Assembly: GCF_000143415.4 (NCBI RefSeq) | Contig: NW_003314321.1 | Location: 382,236-446,235 of the forward strand | Reading direction: 5' to 3' | Origin: Selaginella moellendorffii | Taxonomy: Eukaryota; Streptophyta; Lycopodiopsida; Selaginellales; Selaginellaceae | Length of the DNA: 64,000 nt | Shown: positions 1 to 11,399 of the stretch, piece after piece | How positions within the stretch are numbered: position 1 is the first letter of the stretch | Layout: every line of letters begins with the position of its first letter | Notes under the pieces: generated by a model | Told to the model about the DNA's origin: nothing | What the model saw: the letters and a program-made list of their open reading frames with translations, nothing else | Databases searched by the model: none | Made by a program: the position numbers and the translations under genes

Positions 1-285
1 ACTTTAAAATTAAAAGTTTTCAAAAGAGTATTCAATTATCTTTAGTTAAACATAATGAGAATCCAAAGCTTTTATTTTTTATAATACTATCTTTTATAGT
101 TTCAGATTAAAATTAGTGTAAATTATTTTTTCTTTACTAATTATATTTTAGTTCTAATTTTAAAAAAACACTGAGTGTGTTGATCAATATTGGATAAATA
201 ATCACTATACTATGAGAATTTGGAGTTTAATTTGAACGCCTTGTTATACAATGTAGTTTTGAATGATTTGTATATAAATAAAATT

Positions 286-1185
286 TTAATGTGTACGATA
301 GATAACAAAATCTATGCTTCCTGATAAACTACGATATAACACTAAATTTCCATCATCTTGTATAGTAAGGATAGATGGTAGTTCACATGGTGATGGGGAG
401 CAGTATTTATTAATTGTATATATTTGATCTCCATTTCTTTGATATAATACAATATTACCATCTGTTTGAAGTCTTAATTTACAACCATATTGTCCATAAT
501 TACCAGTATTGCTATTCCAATATGAAATTTTCTTTTTTACATCTACTAATTGAATTTCACAATTATTAAGCAATATTAACTCATAAAGTTTATTTGGAGA
601 AGCCTTCACTGTGCCAGGGTCCATAAAAGCAAAAGTATTATAGTCCTCTCCAGAAATCAGGCTTGAATACATAATCCAGCAATCATACAATTCTTGAGGG
701 ATTTTCTGTACTATAGTCTTGTTTGTTATAAGTTCTTTTATTGACATTTTTGGTATGGTTGATCCATATTCTAAAAAATAAAGAAGCATAAAATTAGCAT
801 TAACAATCACTAAAGCATCATAACCTTTCCATTGTGTTTTATCCTTCAAAACATGATAAATTGGGTATAAACCAGTTTTAATATCTTCTCCACCAGCACC
901 ACCATTTCTGTTAAATTGACCACTACAATATCCTTCATCATTAACAGGATTGAGAAACCATGCAGCTACAAGCACACGAAATGACCCAATCACGTTAAAA
1001 TATGCAAATGCCTGTCCATATGAATAGCTATAAGAAGAACTAATAGAATCCATCACCTCATCTAGTGTAGATAAAATAACATCCCGTGGACCACCAACTG
1101 GTATAATATCTGCAGTCCCAGCATACTCAAGCTTACCCTCAAGGCAAATAAATAAATAAATAAATATGAGAAAATTGAGTTTCAT
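286..1185 (-). CDS. Secreted protein with unknown N-terminal domain and GNA/bulb-type lectin tail (copy 1)
   Basis: Intronless 299-residue protein. Residues 1-18 form a hydrophobic signal peptide (MKLNFLIFIYLFICLEG), so it is probably secreted or enters the endomembrane system. The middle (about 25-230) has conserved stretches such as VGGPRDVI, YSYGQAFAYFNVIGSF and YDALVIVNANF; I do not recognise a family. The C-terminal 60-70 residues carry two Q-x-D-x-N-x-V-x-Y type motifs (QTDGNIVLY, QDDGNLVLY), the mannose-binding signature of GNA-type lectins, around a CSPSPCEL segment. It is the most diverged of three paralogues in the window (others at 42083 and 50747). Codons are strongly AT-rich, unlike the neighbouring housekeeping genes. 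A mannose-binding role is inferred from the motifs only; the N-terminal function is unknown. Confidence 0.8.
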   Translation of the reverse strand: MKLNFLIFIYLFICLEGKLEYAGTADIIPVGGPRDVILSTLDEVMDSISSSYSYSYGQAFAYFNVIGSFRVLVAAWFLNPVNDEGYCSGQFNRNGGAGGEDIKTGLYPIYHVLKDKTQWKGYDALVIVNANFMLLYFLEYGSTIPKMSIKELITNKTIVQKIPQELYDCWIMYSSLISGEDYNTFAFMDPGTVKASPNKLYELILLNNCEIQLVDVKKKISYWNSNTGNYGQYGCKLRLQTDGNIVLYQRNGDQIYTINKYCSPSPCELPSILTIQDDGNLVLYRSLSGSIDFVIYRTH

Positions 1186-1214
1186 ATTCTCTAGCTTTTT
1201 TCACACACACAGAC

Positions 1215-1260
<46 letters not shown>

Positions 1261-1905
1261 CACCTATGACATTGCCAATAAATTCAGAAACTTACAAATG
1301 TTTTAAAGACACAGGCATTGGCAATGTCAAACCTTGTTGCATTGTACAAGAAGCTAATATCTTTTAAATTATATTTCTTCCTAAAAATAAAAAGTTTATA
1401 AATTAGTTTGTTTTTGTTTTTTTTATAAAAGAAATGTAGGTCTTTTTAGTTTTGTAAGGAAAACCTATATATACTTGCCAACCTAAGTTGGTTTAAATGA
1501 GAAATGAATTGTTATATTTGCTATAATAGGGCTTTACCACCAAATTCTATCATTCCTACATTTATAACCTTCACTAAGACCCCTAAGGTATCTTTGTGTT
1601 ATTTGGATAGCCATTGTATACACTCATAAATTTCTGTGTTTAGCAAGAAAGTTATGTTGGCCTTTTGTCTTGAAATACTTCTCTTTAAATCTCTATCCCT
1701 CTACATACTTTTAAAACCAATTTATAAAAATACTTTTGAAATAATCATATTACACATACCTTTCAAATTTAGTAAATTCTTACTAAGATGACTTTCTTTA
1801 TTTGAATATAAACTAAAATCATACTAGTTGTTTTATTAAGCAGTTTATTTTTTAGAAACAAAACTCTTTCTTGATAAGAATAGTTCCACCTTAGCCAATC
1901 CAAAC
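1186..1905. other. AT-rich intergenic stretch with (TA)n
   Basis: It lies upstream of the minus-strand lectin-like gene. It holds a CA run and a (TA)n tract at about 1217-1253, directly in the presumed promoter, and otherwise AT-rich sequence with no coding signal I can support. Confidence 0.5.
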
Positions 1906-2280
1906 ATGGTAGTTGATAGAGAGGTTGGCACTAATGCACCAGGTTTCCAGCTTCTCTTCTCGCTAGCAGGAATAAGGTGCCCAGCAGCTGCAGCTCACAC
2001 TCACTATGTTGCCCAACAGCCTCTAGCTGCCATGACGACCCAGCTGTGCTGCCCAGCAGCTGCAGCTCTGTGCCCAGCTTGCACCCTAGCTGGCACGGAG
2101 ACATTGTAGCAGCCACAACTAAGCTCCAGCCTCAATGGCAACTTGGCAACCACATTCCTGTCCTTTTTTTATGGCCATGGCAAGAGGATGAGGGGTCCTC
2201 TTCAAGCTCTTGGTACCTTGGCTGCTCCAGCATGCCCTTGTCATGGGTGCCACAGCTCTCATAGCAATAGCTAGTTTGAC
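1906..2280. repeat. GC-richer patch with diverged internal repeats
   Basis: A compositional island in AT-rich DNA. The words GCCCAGCAGCTGCAGCTC and relatives recur about 70 bp apart (near 1978 and 2050), with further CAGCTG-rich fragments between. Short ORFs exist on both strands but none resembles a known protein. It is possibly a fossil of a GC-rich repeat or transposon; no function is assigned. Confidence 0.35.
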
Positions 2281-2833
2281 GAGATAAGTCTCTTTCCTTT
2301 ATTGATTTAGTTCTTTGTTTTTCTTTCTTGTAGGCATCAAATGAGCAAGGACATCAATGAGTAATGCAAATGTAGGGATTTAATGTGGCACAGTACCTTG
2401 TTAATGCCTTCAGAATGCATTCATTGATTAGGGGCCTTGCTGCATTATCAAATAAATTAGAAGTGGCTATGTTGAGAAGTATAAATATAAAATTAATAAA
2501 TCTATAATAATAAAAATTACACATCTGGTTTTAGAATCTTTATATGTAGCTAAAGCATAAAGGTGAAAATCTAGAAAAAGAAAAGAAAAACCAAGACTAT
2601 TAATCTCCAATCTTCCTAAACCATAAAGAAAATATTTACCTTGTTTGGTGGTCAAGGTTGGGCTATTGCTCAGCCTAGCTGTAAAGGTAGTATTGCTTGT
2701 AGCCCACTTATGCTTTCTCAACTAGGTCTATTGGGCTTCCTTGGCCATAAGGCATGCCTGGCTCACAGCCCTAATTTCTGTGTCCACTCATAACTTAGAG
2801 CACTTTGGCTATGTAGTCAAGATTATAGGAGAT
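2281..2833. other. AT-rich intergenic stretch, nothing recognised
   Basis: No coding or structural signal was found on either strand. Short ORFs here have no recognisable family features. Confidence 0.4.
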
Positions 2834-2939
<106 letters not shown>

Positions 2940-3190
2940 TTGTATGTGTATGAGTGTATGGAATATAGAAATGTGCATATTTGATTAACCCAAAAACCTT
3001 AGCTAAAACTTAGACCATAAGTATATAGGAGTTTATATGGTGAATAACCGATGAAACTCTATCTGTGACATATATTGAAGAAACAGTAAATAATCATCTA
3101 AGTCTGAATGTTATAAGTGTAATGAAACTCTACCTATAACATACTTATATCAAAGAAATAGTAAATAATAGTAAGTCTGAATATTATAAA

Positions 3191-3755
3191 TGTAAGTTTT
3201 TGAATTTGGACTTCCCAAAAGGTCACTCAACTCAGTACTATTAAAACCCTAGGACATTTAACCCCAAATATCCTAAAACCCTTAACCAATTGGAAAAAAG
3301 GGTGCACTTTTATTCATATCCCTTTCTTTTTATATTTAAACCCTATAAATTGTCTTTTAAGTTGTTCTTTTTTGTTATTCATAATTCACCACACTTCCCT
3401 GCAAATTCACACCCTTGTGAATAGAAGTTGAGAGCCATAGCTCTCTTGAGAATCTACCCCTTGGGTTGAGCCTAGCCGAAAGCAAATTAAACCTACCAAA
3501 TATCAAGTATGATTCCTTTAGCTAATCAACAAAGTTGAACTCAAAACTCTTTTTAATACCAAATATAAACTCATGAATTTGAACTTCCTAGGATGTCACC
3601 TAACCCAGTATTATTCAAACCCAAGGATATTTAGCCTAAGTATTTAAAACCTTTAACTAATTAAAAAAGAGGGTATATTTTTATTTATAGGCCCTTTCTC
3701 TCTATATTTGAACCCTATAAATCGTCTCTCAAGTCATTCTTTTTAGTTGCTTATA
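3191..3755 (-). mobile_element. TRIM-like non-autonomous LTR retrotransposon, copy A
   Basis: Two diverged LTRs (3191-3383 and 3564-3755) flank about 180 bp of non-coding DNA. The LTRs run from TGTAAG to a degenerate GCTTATA end. On the minus strand the internal region starts with a decayed initiator-tRNA-Met primer-binding site (TTTGGTATTAAA-like). The flanks carry a matching 5-bp duplication, ATAAA (3186-3190 and 3756-3760). It is the same family as the element at 46746-47277. Confidence 0.75.
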
Positions 3756-4100
3756 ATAAATTTATGTAGTTCACGATCATTTCTTTAAAGGTCTAAATGA
3801 GTCATTCCACTAAATTATCCATTTATGGATGATAAACATTTGTGAAAGTATAACATATCTAAAGTCAAGATGTCAAGACATGAAATGCCTTAGTCATAAA
3901 TGCAAGACTATTTAAGAGAATCCACTCTAAATAAGAATGCTAGAAAACCACTCGATTAAGAAGGAAGTATCCAACAACAATCATAAATACACTAGAAAGA
4001 GCAACTTCCACTTAATAAGTCAAGTAGTTGGAGGTAATAATAATGCACTTATTACCAATAATTAATTGTGGAAAAGGCCCTTTCATATAAAATGCCACAA

Positions 4101-4664
4101 TATAATCTCATGAATTTGGACTTCTTAGGATGTTACCCATCCTAATATTACTCAAACTTAAGAACATTTAACCCCAAGTATCCCAAAACTCTTAACTAAT
4201 TGAAAAAGTGAATGCATTATTGTCTATAAACCCTTTCTTTCTATATTTGAACCTCAATAGATTATCTTTAGTTCTTTTTAGTTGCTTATAATTCACCATA
4301 TTTTTTTACAAATTCATGCCCTTGTGAATAGAAACTGAAAGGTACAATTGCCTTACTCTTTTAAAACACTACCCTTTGAGTCTAGCCCAACTTAGCAAAC
4401 TAGACTGCCAAATGTCAATATTAATATATATTATGAGTCTTTTACCCAATTAATAAAGTTGGACTTTGAGACCCCTCTAATACCAAATGTAAACTTTAGA
4501 ATTTGACTTTTCCAACTTAGTATTATTCAAACCCATAGATACTTAACCTTAAGTATCTCAAAACCATTAAATAATTGGAAAGGAGGTGACTCTTGAACGT
4601 CACTGGATCTTTTGAGTTGTTTCTTACAAATTATCTCTCAAGTCATTCTGTTTAATTGCTTACA
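4101..4664 (-). mobile_element. TRIM-like element, copy B
   Basis: Two diverged LTRs (4101-4290, 4489-4664) of the same family as copy A flank a short internal region with CTCTAATACCAAA, the complement of the primer-binding site. The second LTR has suffered an indel in its middle (around 4590-4620). No convincing target-site duplication remains. Confidence 0.7.
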
Positions 4665-6186
4665 AATTTCTCAACTACATAATAATGTCTTATACGTCTA
4701 CCTAAAATAGGAGAATGATGGTAAGCGTGGAAAAAATATGGACCACAAATGGTTATCAGAATCAGTCACTTTAATGTAAAAAAGCTCATCCTCAAGACGA
4801 TATTGAGAATGTAAATGCCGAAACAATAAATTATTAGCAAATGATGCAAGATTTTCAAATTTGTGACAAAGTTTTCAAGCCTATAGTTTAACCTTTTGAG
4901 CCTTGTGAAAGTTGTCAAGAAAAGGTAAATCTAGCTTTGCACTTTGTAAACACTAAATATCAAGTACTCCAACTATTGATAACATAAAATTCTCATCTAA
5001 AAAATCCATTAATGCTAGAATAATAAACATATTAGAAACATGAGAAGACTCTAACTATTGACAACATAGAATTCTCATCTAGAAAATCCACTGATGCTAG
5101 AATAACAAATATATTAGAAACATGAGAAGCAAGTAATAAAGGGAGAGAAGCTCAAGAAAGAGCATTAGCATCAGTCATAGAACTCCTTGGATAAAAGTCA
5201 TATATTTAGAGCTTTATAACCCACCAAACAATACGACCAACCAAATTTTTTGCTTCAATAATAAAGTGATTGCAATATAATCATCTTTTAGCAATGTTTG
5301 AGAACTATGTAAGTATGCATAAATCTTCTCAAAACCCCAAATTATTATTAGACACTCTTCTATCATAGAGTAATTCACCTTCACTAGTTATAATGTACAA
5401 CTGATATAAATGATAGGATAATGCTAATTAAAACACTTATACCTTCAAGACCAATATTAGAAAAAACTATATACAAGATGAAAGGATATGCCAAAATTAA
5501 AGGAGTTGTTAACACTTCTTTTGGATCCATAAATGCCCACTTATAATTCTTAGATTAGATGAAAGACGATATGGATGACTTTAACAATGCTTGCATGGTG
5601 CAATACGATTAGAGAGGTGATTAACAAATGATCAAGATATTGCACCTTACTGAAGAAGCAATTATATTATTCATACATTTTGAAGCTAGGAACTTTAAAA
5701 TAGCTATAAGTTGTTAGGATCAATTTACAAACCTTTATGAGAAATGTGGTACTTAAGATAAATTATATTCTTAGATTCAAATATACACTTTTACCACTTC
5801 AACTTCAAACCAACTTTTTGCAGTTGATTCAACACCTTGCAAACATTACAAATGTGCTCCTCTCATGTCCCTTATGAGTGAATCAAGACATTATGGATGA
5901 AATCAATAATCACCTCTAAATAAGTGATTAAATTTTTAATTCTATTTTAATCATTTAACCACACCTTTGACCATTTAAAATCTTACACACAACTTTGATG
6001 GCTCCTCACCCTAGCTTAGGGTACTTACTAAGACTCTAAACGTGGCTTCAAAGATATATTGACTATGCACTTAGTTCAAGTACTCCATATGTCTAAATTC
6101 CACATCAAACACCTAAAGGTACTATTGATATATTTTTTTACACTAAAATTACATCTATTTTTAATATTTTTTTGGTAGTCCAAAAT

Positions 6187-6643
6187 TCTATATTTGAACC
6201 CTTATGGATCATCTCTCGAGTCGTTCTCTTTGGTTGCTTACAATCCACCACACTTCCCTGCAAGTTCATGCCCTCATGAACAAAAGATTAGAACTGCAGC
6301 TCTCTTGAGAGCCCTGCTCTCTTGACACCCTACCCCTCGGGTCGAGCCCAACAGAAGCAAACTAGACTTGCCAGATGTCAATCAATATGTGGTGCAATTC
6401 TTTTAGCCAACCAACAGAATCAAACCCAAAACTCGCTCCGATACCAAATGTAAGCTCTTAACTTTAGACTTCCCGAGAAATCACCCAGCTCAATACTATT
6501 CAAACCCAAGGACGTTTAACTCTAAATATCCCAAGACCCTTAACTAATTGGAAAAGAGGGTGCACTTTTGTTTATGCGCTCTTTCCCTTTATATTTAAAC
6601 TCTTATGGATCATCTCTCGAGTCGTTCTCTTTGGTTGCTTACA
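6187..6643 (-). mobile_element. TRIM-like element, copy C, truncated at its left LTR
   Basis: Only the last 55 bp or so of the left LTR remain (6187-6242). The internal region (6243-6449) and the complete right LTR (6450-6643) follow. The internal region is the longest and best preserved in the window and ends with GATACCAAATGTAAGC, the primer-binding-site complement abutting the LTR. The sequence between 5935 and 6187 shows nothing recognisable. Confidence 0.7.
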
Positions 6644-7139
6644 AAAACCATATATATCACAGTCCAATTTCTCCAAGATTAAACCCTTTATCCATAAGTG
6701 GTCACTTTATAACCATTTGTTAACATTTTTAAGATGCCCCAAGATATGAGGGAACACCATCCCCTATTATCCCTTCTTTAATGGCCACTAAATGCTTTTT
6801 TATCCATAACAATATTTACTAATAGACTATTATTGGGTTATGGCCCAAAAGTCTATCCACTAAATCCCATTAACCTCTAGGATTTCCTTATCACGTAATT
6901 ATACCTTTGATTAATGAGTAAAGGACTATTTTTCCTCCTTTTTATAGCCAAACATTAAAATGACATTTCAAAATACCCTTATAAACGATTAAACTTTCTA
7001 TTCCACACTTTTGACCACTCAGAGGAGTCTTCTCATCCTAACTTAGACCTTTATAAATCTTTCATTTGCATTCCTAGATTGAGGATCATTCTTTCTTTAG
7101 GATGGAAATTTTTTCATAAATTCTCTTAAACTTTTTCAA

Positions 7140-7373
7140 TAGTTAAGATAACTAATAAAGTTGAAACTAAGACCTCTTTAATACTAAATGTAAACTCCCG
7201 AATTTAAACTTTTAAAAAAGTCATATATTATTCAAACCTAAGTATGCTTAATCCTAAGTATCCCAAAATCATTAATTGAATGGAAAAGGAGGTGCACTTT
7301 TATCATAAACCTTTTTTTTTTATATTTGAACCTACACATATTGTTTCTTGAGTCATTCTCTTTAATTATTTAC
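7140..7373 (-). mobile_element. TRIM-like element, copy D, partial
   Basis: About 48 bp of internal sequence ending in a degenerate primer-binding-site complement, followed by one decayed LTR (7189-7373). The other LTR was not found. The 6644-7139 interval is AT-rich and unrecognised. Confidence 0.6.
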
Positions 7374-10300
7374 TCCCATCTCTCAGAGGAGCTAAAGTTA
7401 GCTTTCTCTAGAAACTCATTTATTAATTATTTCATACCTATTCCTCAAGCACTTTTTTGAAAGTTTCACTCTTGCTCTCAACTCTTTAAGTCGGAGCTTT
7501 ATTCCAAATGTGTTCCATTTGTTAAACTTTTGCTTTAGCCATTTTTACATGACATACCTTCAGTTTAATTTTAGGACTCATTATGGATTACCATTTTACG
7601 TTTGGTACCAAACCACTATTATCAATGGTCTAACACCTTCATGCCTTACATATCCTTTAAGGAGCATACACCTTCCAATTTATAAACTCAATATTTCACT
7701 TTTGAAGGTTCCTTTTCTTAATTGATTTTCACTAAACCCATTAAAAATATTTTCTTCTTCTCAACCTTACTATCCATTCCAGAGTAGTCTTGAAACTTTT
7801 TGTGTCAATTTTTTAGGTGTTTTCAACACTTTTCTATACATATTATTGTTATATATAATATTCTTTACTTAAGGATACTATCTTCCTCTTCTTTATCCTA
7901 TACCAACATAGGCATTAAATTCCACCCACCATATAGAATAAATTTTTAAAAGATAATGAAGATGGACTATGGATAGGTCCAAAGTAGAAAACTCCTTATA
8001 TCTATTTTCCAAACTTAATTGCATTTACCCAATATGTATGTTTTATCTAGTAATTCAACATTCACATAACTAATATTTACCTTAGAATCTCCCAATTCTA
8101 TGCTTTTACCCATTTGACAAATTACTTAAGTGTTATCACTTTTTAAATCCATAATTTATATTAAAGCTGCTCATCCTATCTTTTGATTATATTGTTACTC
8201 TATCTTTTAGAATTTTTTATTTTTCACTATATTGGAGCATTTGGGAGTTCTATCCTTAAAAACTTACTACTACTTCCATATATCTGTTGGCACCTACCTT
8301 ATGATGGTTTTCTCCTAATTTATCATTTAGATTCTCTCTAATAATTTCTTAAGCTCCTTCCTGACCACTAGTCTTTTATTTTTGTCTTTTAGTCATTGCC
8401 ATAAACAATATAGGATTACTATCTCCATCTTTGAGGTTTTTTTTTGTTTTACAATAAAGACCTTATTTTGATAAGTCTATTTACCCCCTAGTAAGTTTTG
8501 GAACACTTACCACTGGGAGCTTTATCCACACTTTTTGAAATTACTTTCTTGAACTCACAATACTATTGTATTGTATCTAACTATTTCACCTTAAATATCC
8601 TTCCCACTTAGCCATTTTGACCAAGCCACACCTTGCCAATTGTTCAATTCACAATTTTGAATTAGGAAACTCTATTCCTTAACTTAGTAAGGAACTTATA
8701 TATTCTATATATATAATTTGATGGAGTAACTCTTTGTTAAAGAGCAAGGTAAATAAAATTCTTTAAACCAACTATAAAATCATTTAGTGATCCTCAATAG
8801 ACATCTCAAAATTTTTACTAATAAGTATTAGGTCTACCCAACCTTGAGTTGCTGACCGCATCCCTAGAAGCATCCTCCACACTTGGCGATACACTCAAAG
8901 CAGCCAAAGATCCATAACAACTTAAATTGAAACACACTAATCATGGATCATAATTTCAAAACATCCCCCACATAACAATGTGCCTAAACTAGCTTTTTCG
9001 CTAAGAGTTTATGACCAATCACCATGCCTTAGTGCCTTCTTAGCACTAGAGAATTGAAACTCTAACCCAACTTTTTTATATGCATTTATGAGTGATATCA
9101 CACAAAACACTTGGCATAACTCTAGTGCACCAAGTTTATACCTATGTTAATTAACTTCTTTTTTATATGCATGCCATAAATCACAACTTAGAAACCTTAT
9201 TTCCTTGACAAACTAGATGATCAACCTATAATCATGTATGGACTCTTCTATATTTGGCCTCTTGGGCTTTTAATTTTGAAGTTAACTCTTCAATTAGGAA
9301 ATGTTGTTCATTTGATTTGCCAATCCTACTTAGAAAATTGCTTAGCTAGTGTTATATGATTCTACGCATAAGTATCTAAATCTTTAAAATATCAATTTGT
9401 TTAAAGCCATCCCTTTGAATATGTAGAAATTATTTCCTTAACCTTGATAGCCTCATCTCATGACAAATTTCAAGACCACACTTCTGCTACGTTATTTTGA
9501 TTTTGCAACTATCTATGAACCATTTATCCTTGGCTTTCTAAATACCAATTTACTTAAATAATTTTGGAACATTGAAGGAACTCCACCCCTTCACTTGTTA
9601 AAACCTCTCCCTTCACAAGGTTTTTACTCATTATTTAGTTTAATATAGACATTTCTATATTTTAGACTTTTTATGATACTATATTTGCATGTAGTAAACC
9701 CTCAAACTCACATTTGATTTCCCACTCCCAACTTGCATAACCACTTTTTATTATGTTCTTTGATTCTTATGGTTCAATTCTATCCATTTATTGCTCTTGG
9801 CTCTATATATTACTTTTGCTTATTCTTCTCCATGTTAGGAATAATTTTACACTTTCTACTTGTGCCTTAGTAAGTATTCTTAGAGATAAACCTAATTAAA
9901 AATTTATGAAGTGGTTCCTCAATTTGGATATGTTTAACTTCTAATCCCACACACTAGGATTAATTTTGTTATTCATAAGTCCTCACATGCTTATTATTAG
10001 TAGTAAAGTCTCTTTAACCTTACCCAATTTGGATAAACAAACTTCCCCCATCTTTAGCTTTGCTTAATTTTGAATTTTAAATAGCATCTCCCATCTATTA
10101 TTCTCCAAAAACTTAGTCTTATAAGCCTTATTTAATGCCTTTATAATACCAGACACTATATTCTTGGTGTTTTATGTATTTATATGTCTCAATGATGGAC
10201 TTCTTAGGCAATAAAAATTTATTTCCATGGCAATGAATAACTATATCCTAACATAAAAAACTTATCCCTTAAAGAATATAATGAACCCCTTTTTTATCCC

Positions 10301-10576
10301 AACAAGAAATATCTTGGGAAGTTAGCTTTTACTATTTTAATCAATTATATTAAAATTATGGTTAATTATCTCATAGTTACCATATCCTACAACTCATTAC
10401 CATTGTTTCTACACCTTTATTCACATTTGGTCAAAACACTTTAATTTCATGATTTCCAGTTTAGGCTATTAATCCTGGGGTTCCCTTGGCAAAGGGTTTT
10501 TTGAATTAACCACCTTGATATACTCAAGACATCTTTTAATAAGATATTTAGTATCTTCATATCATTAACTCTATGA
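7374..10576. other. 3.2 kb AT-rich DNA without recognisable genes
   Basis: No long ORF, tRNA or known domain on either strand. The texture (uniform AT richness, no spliced gene signals, retroelement relics on both sides) suggests old degraded transposon DNA, but I could not align it to the gypsy or TRIM families in the window. A slightly GC-richer stretch at about 8840-8940 was also not identifiable. Confidence 0.4.
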
Positions 10577-10764
10577 TATAAATAATTAAAGAGAACAATT
10601 TGAGAAATGATCTATAGGGGTTCAAATATAAAAGAAAAGGGTTTAAAAATGCAACTTCTTTTTCAATTGATAGAGTTTTAGGATATTTGGGGTTAAGCAT
10701 CTTTGGATTTATATAGTACTAGATTAGGTGACCTTTTAAGAAGTCCAAACTCAAAAAACTTACA
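10577..10764 (+). repeat. Solo LTR of the TRIM family, inverted orientation
   Basis: The reverse complement of the LTRs at 46746 and 63517, running from TATAAATAATTAAAGAG to ACTTACA. It is flanked by a 5-bp direct repeat TATGA (10572-10576 and 10765-10769), as expected of a solo LTR left by LTR-LTR recombination. Confidence 0.75.
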
Positions 10765-11380
10765 TATGATTCTATCTTTCACCAAGATTATACTTTGCCA
10801 TTTCTTATGCTAAAATAACTAATATTGGCTAGCCCTTCACTATTATACTTAGATAAAACTATTTGCAAGAGTTGTTTTTCTTTGTGAACACTTTTTTATG
10901 ACTTTAGCATGACACTCTTAACCAGTAATAAGATACTCACTATTCTCATATTTAAATTTTATGAGCTTATATAGAACAAAGGGGATAATTGAGTATTGAA
11001 GTGACACTTATAATGGATAGGATATAAATACAAGAAACTATACTCAATCATTTTAGTCCTTGATTATACACAATACACCACAATGCAACTTCAATTACAT
11101 CTTTAAGACTATCCCTTAATTCTATTGAATCACATAACCTTTTGGACTTATTAGTCCTGCAACCCATAAGGTCATAACCTCATAGCTACATTGACATGCT
11201 ACTTTATTTACTTTTACCCTTAAGAACAATCCTTCTGTAACATAAGAATGTTAATTTATCTTTTAAATACACCCCTAACTCTTTGAGTTGTTCCAACATT
11301 TATAAGAAGTAGCACTCAGAGGACATGCATCCTCAACTATATTTTGACCACTCATAATGATTAAATTTAATTTCAAATTT
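10765..11380. other. AT-rich intergenic stretch, nothing recognised
   Basis: No ORF or repeat I can support on either strand. Confidence 0.4.
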
Positions 11381-11399
11381 ATAAGCATCATTCTCAGGT

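Larger units (their letters stand above)
2945..5935 (-). mobile_element. Decayed Ty3/gypsy retrotransposon, minus strand, with nested TRIM elements
   Basis: The reverse complement aligns by eye, block after block, with the better preserved gypsy element at 44048-49649. The matches are the end of the reverse transcriptase and connection region (about 5900-5300), RNase H (about 5400-4900), an integrase AYHPQLDG-like segment (about 3830-3770), and a 3' LTR remnant (about 2945-3190) that keeps the TATATAAGC...TTAATTGATATGCACA landscape. The 5' half is missing. All frames carry stops, so it is inactive. Two TRIM-like elements (3191-3755, 4101-4664) sit inside it. The putative 3' LTR holds two diverged copies of a roughly 75-bp unit (3045-3195). 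A tandem duplication of about 75 bp lies at 4972-5127. Confidence 0.7.

Noticed and set aside
7374-10576. Possible third gypsy element
   Set aside because: I could not match any pol or LTR block on either strand, so it is left as unassigned AT-rich DNA.
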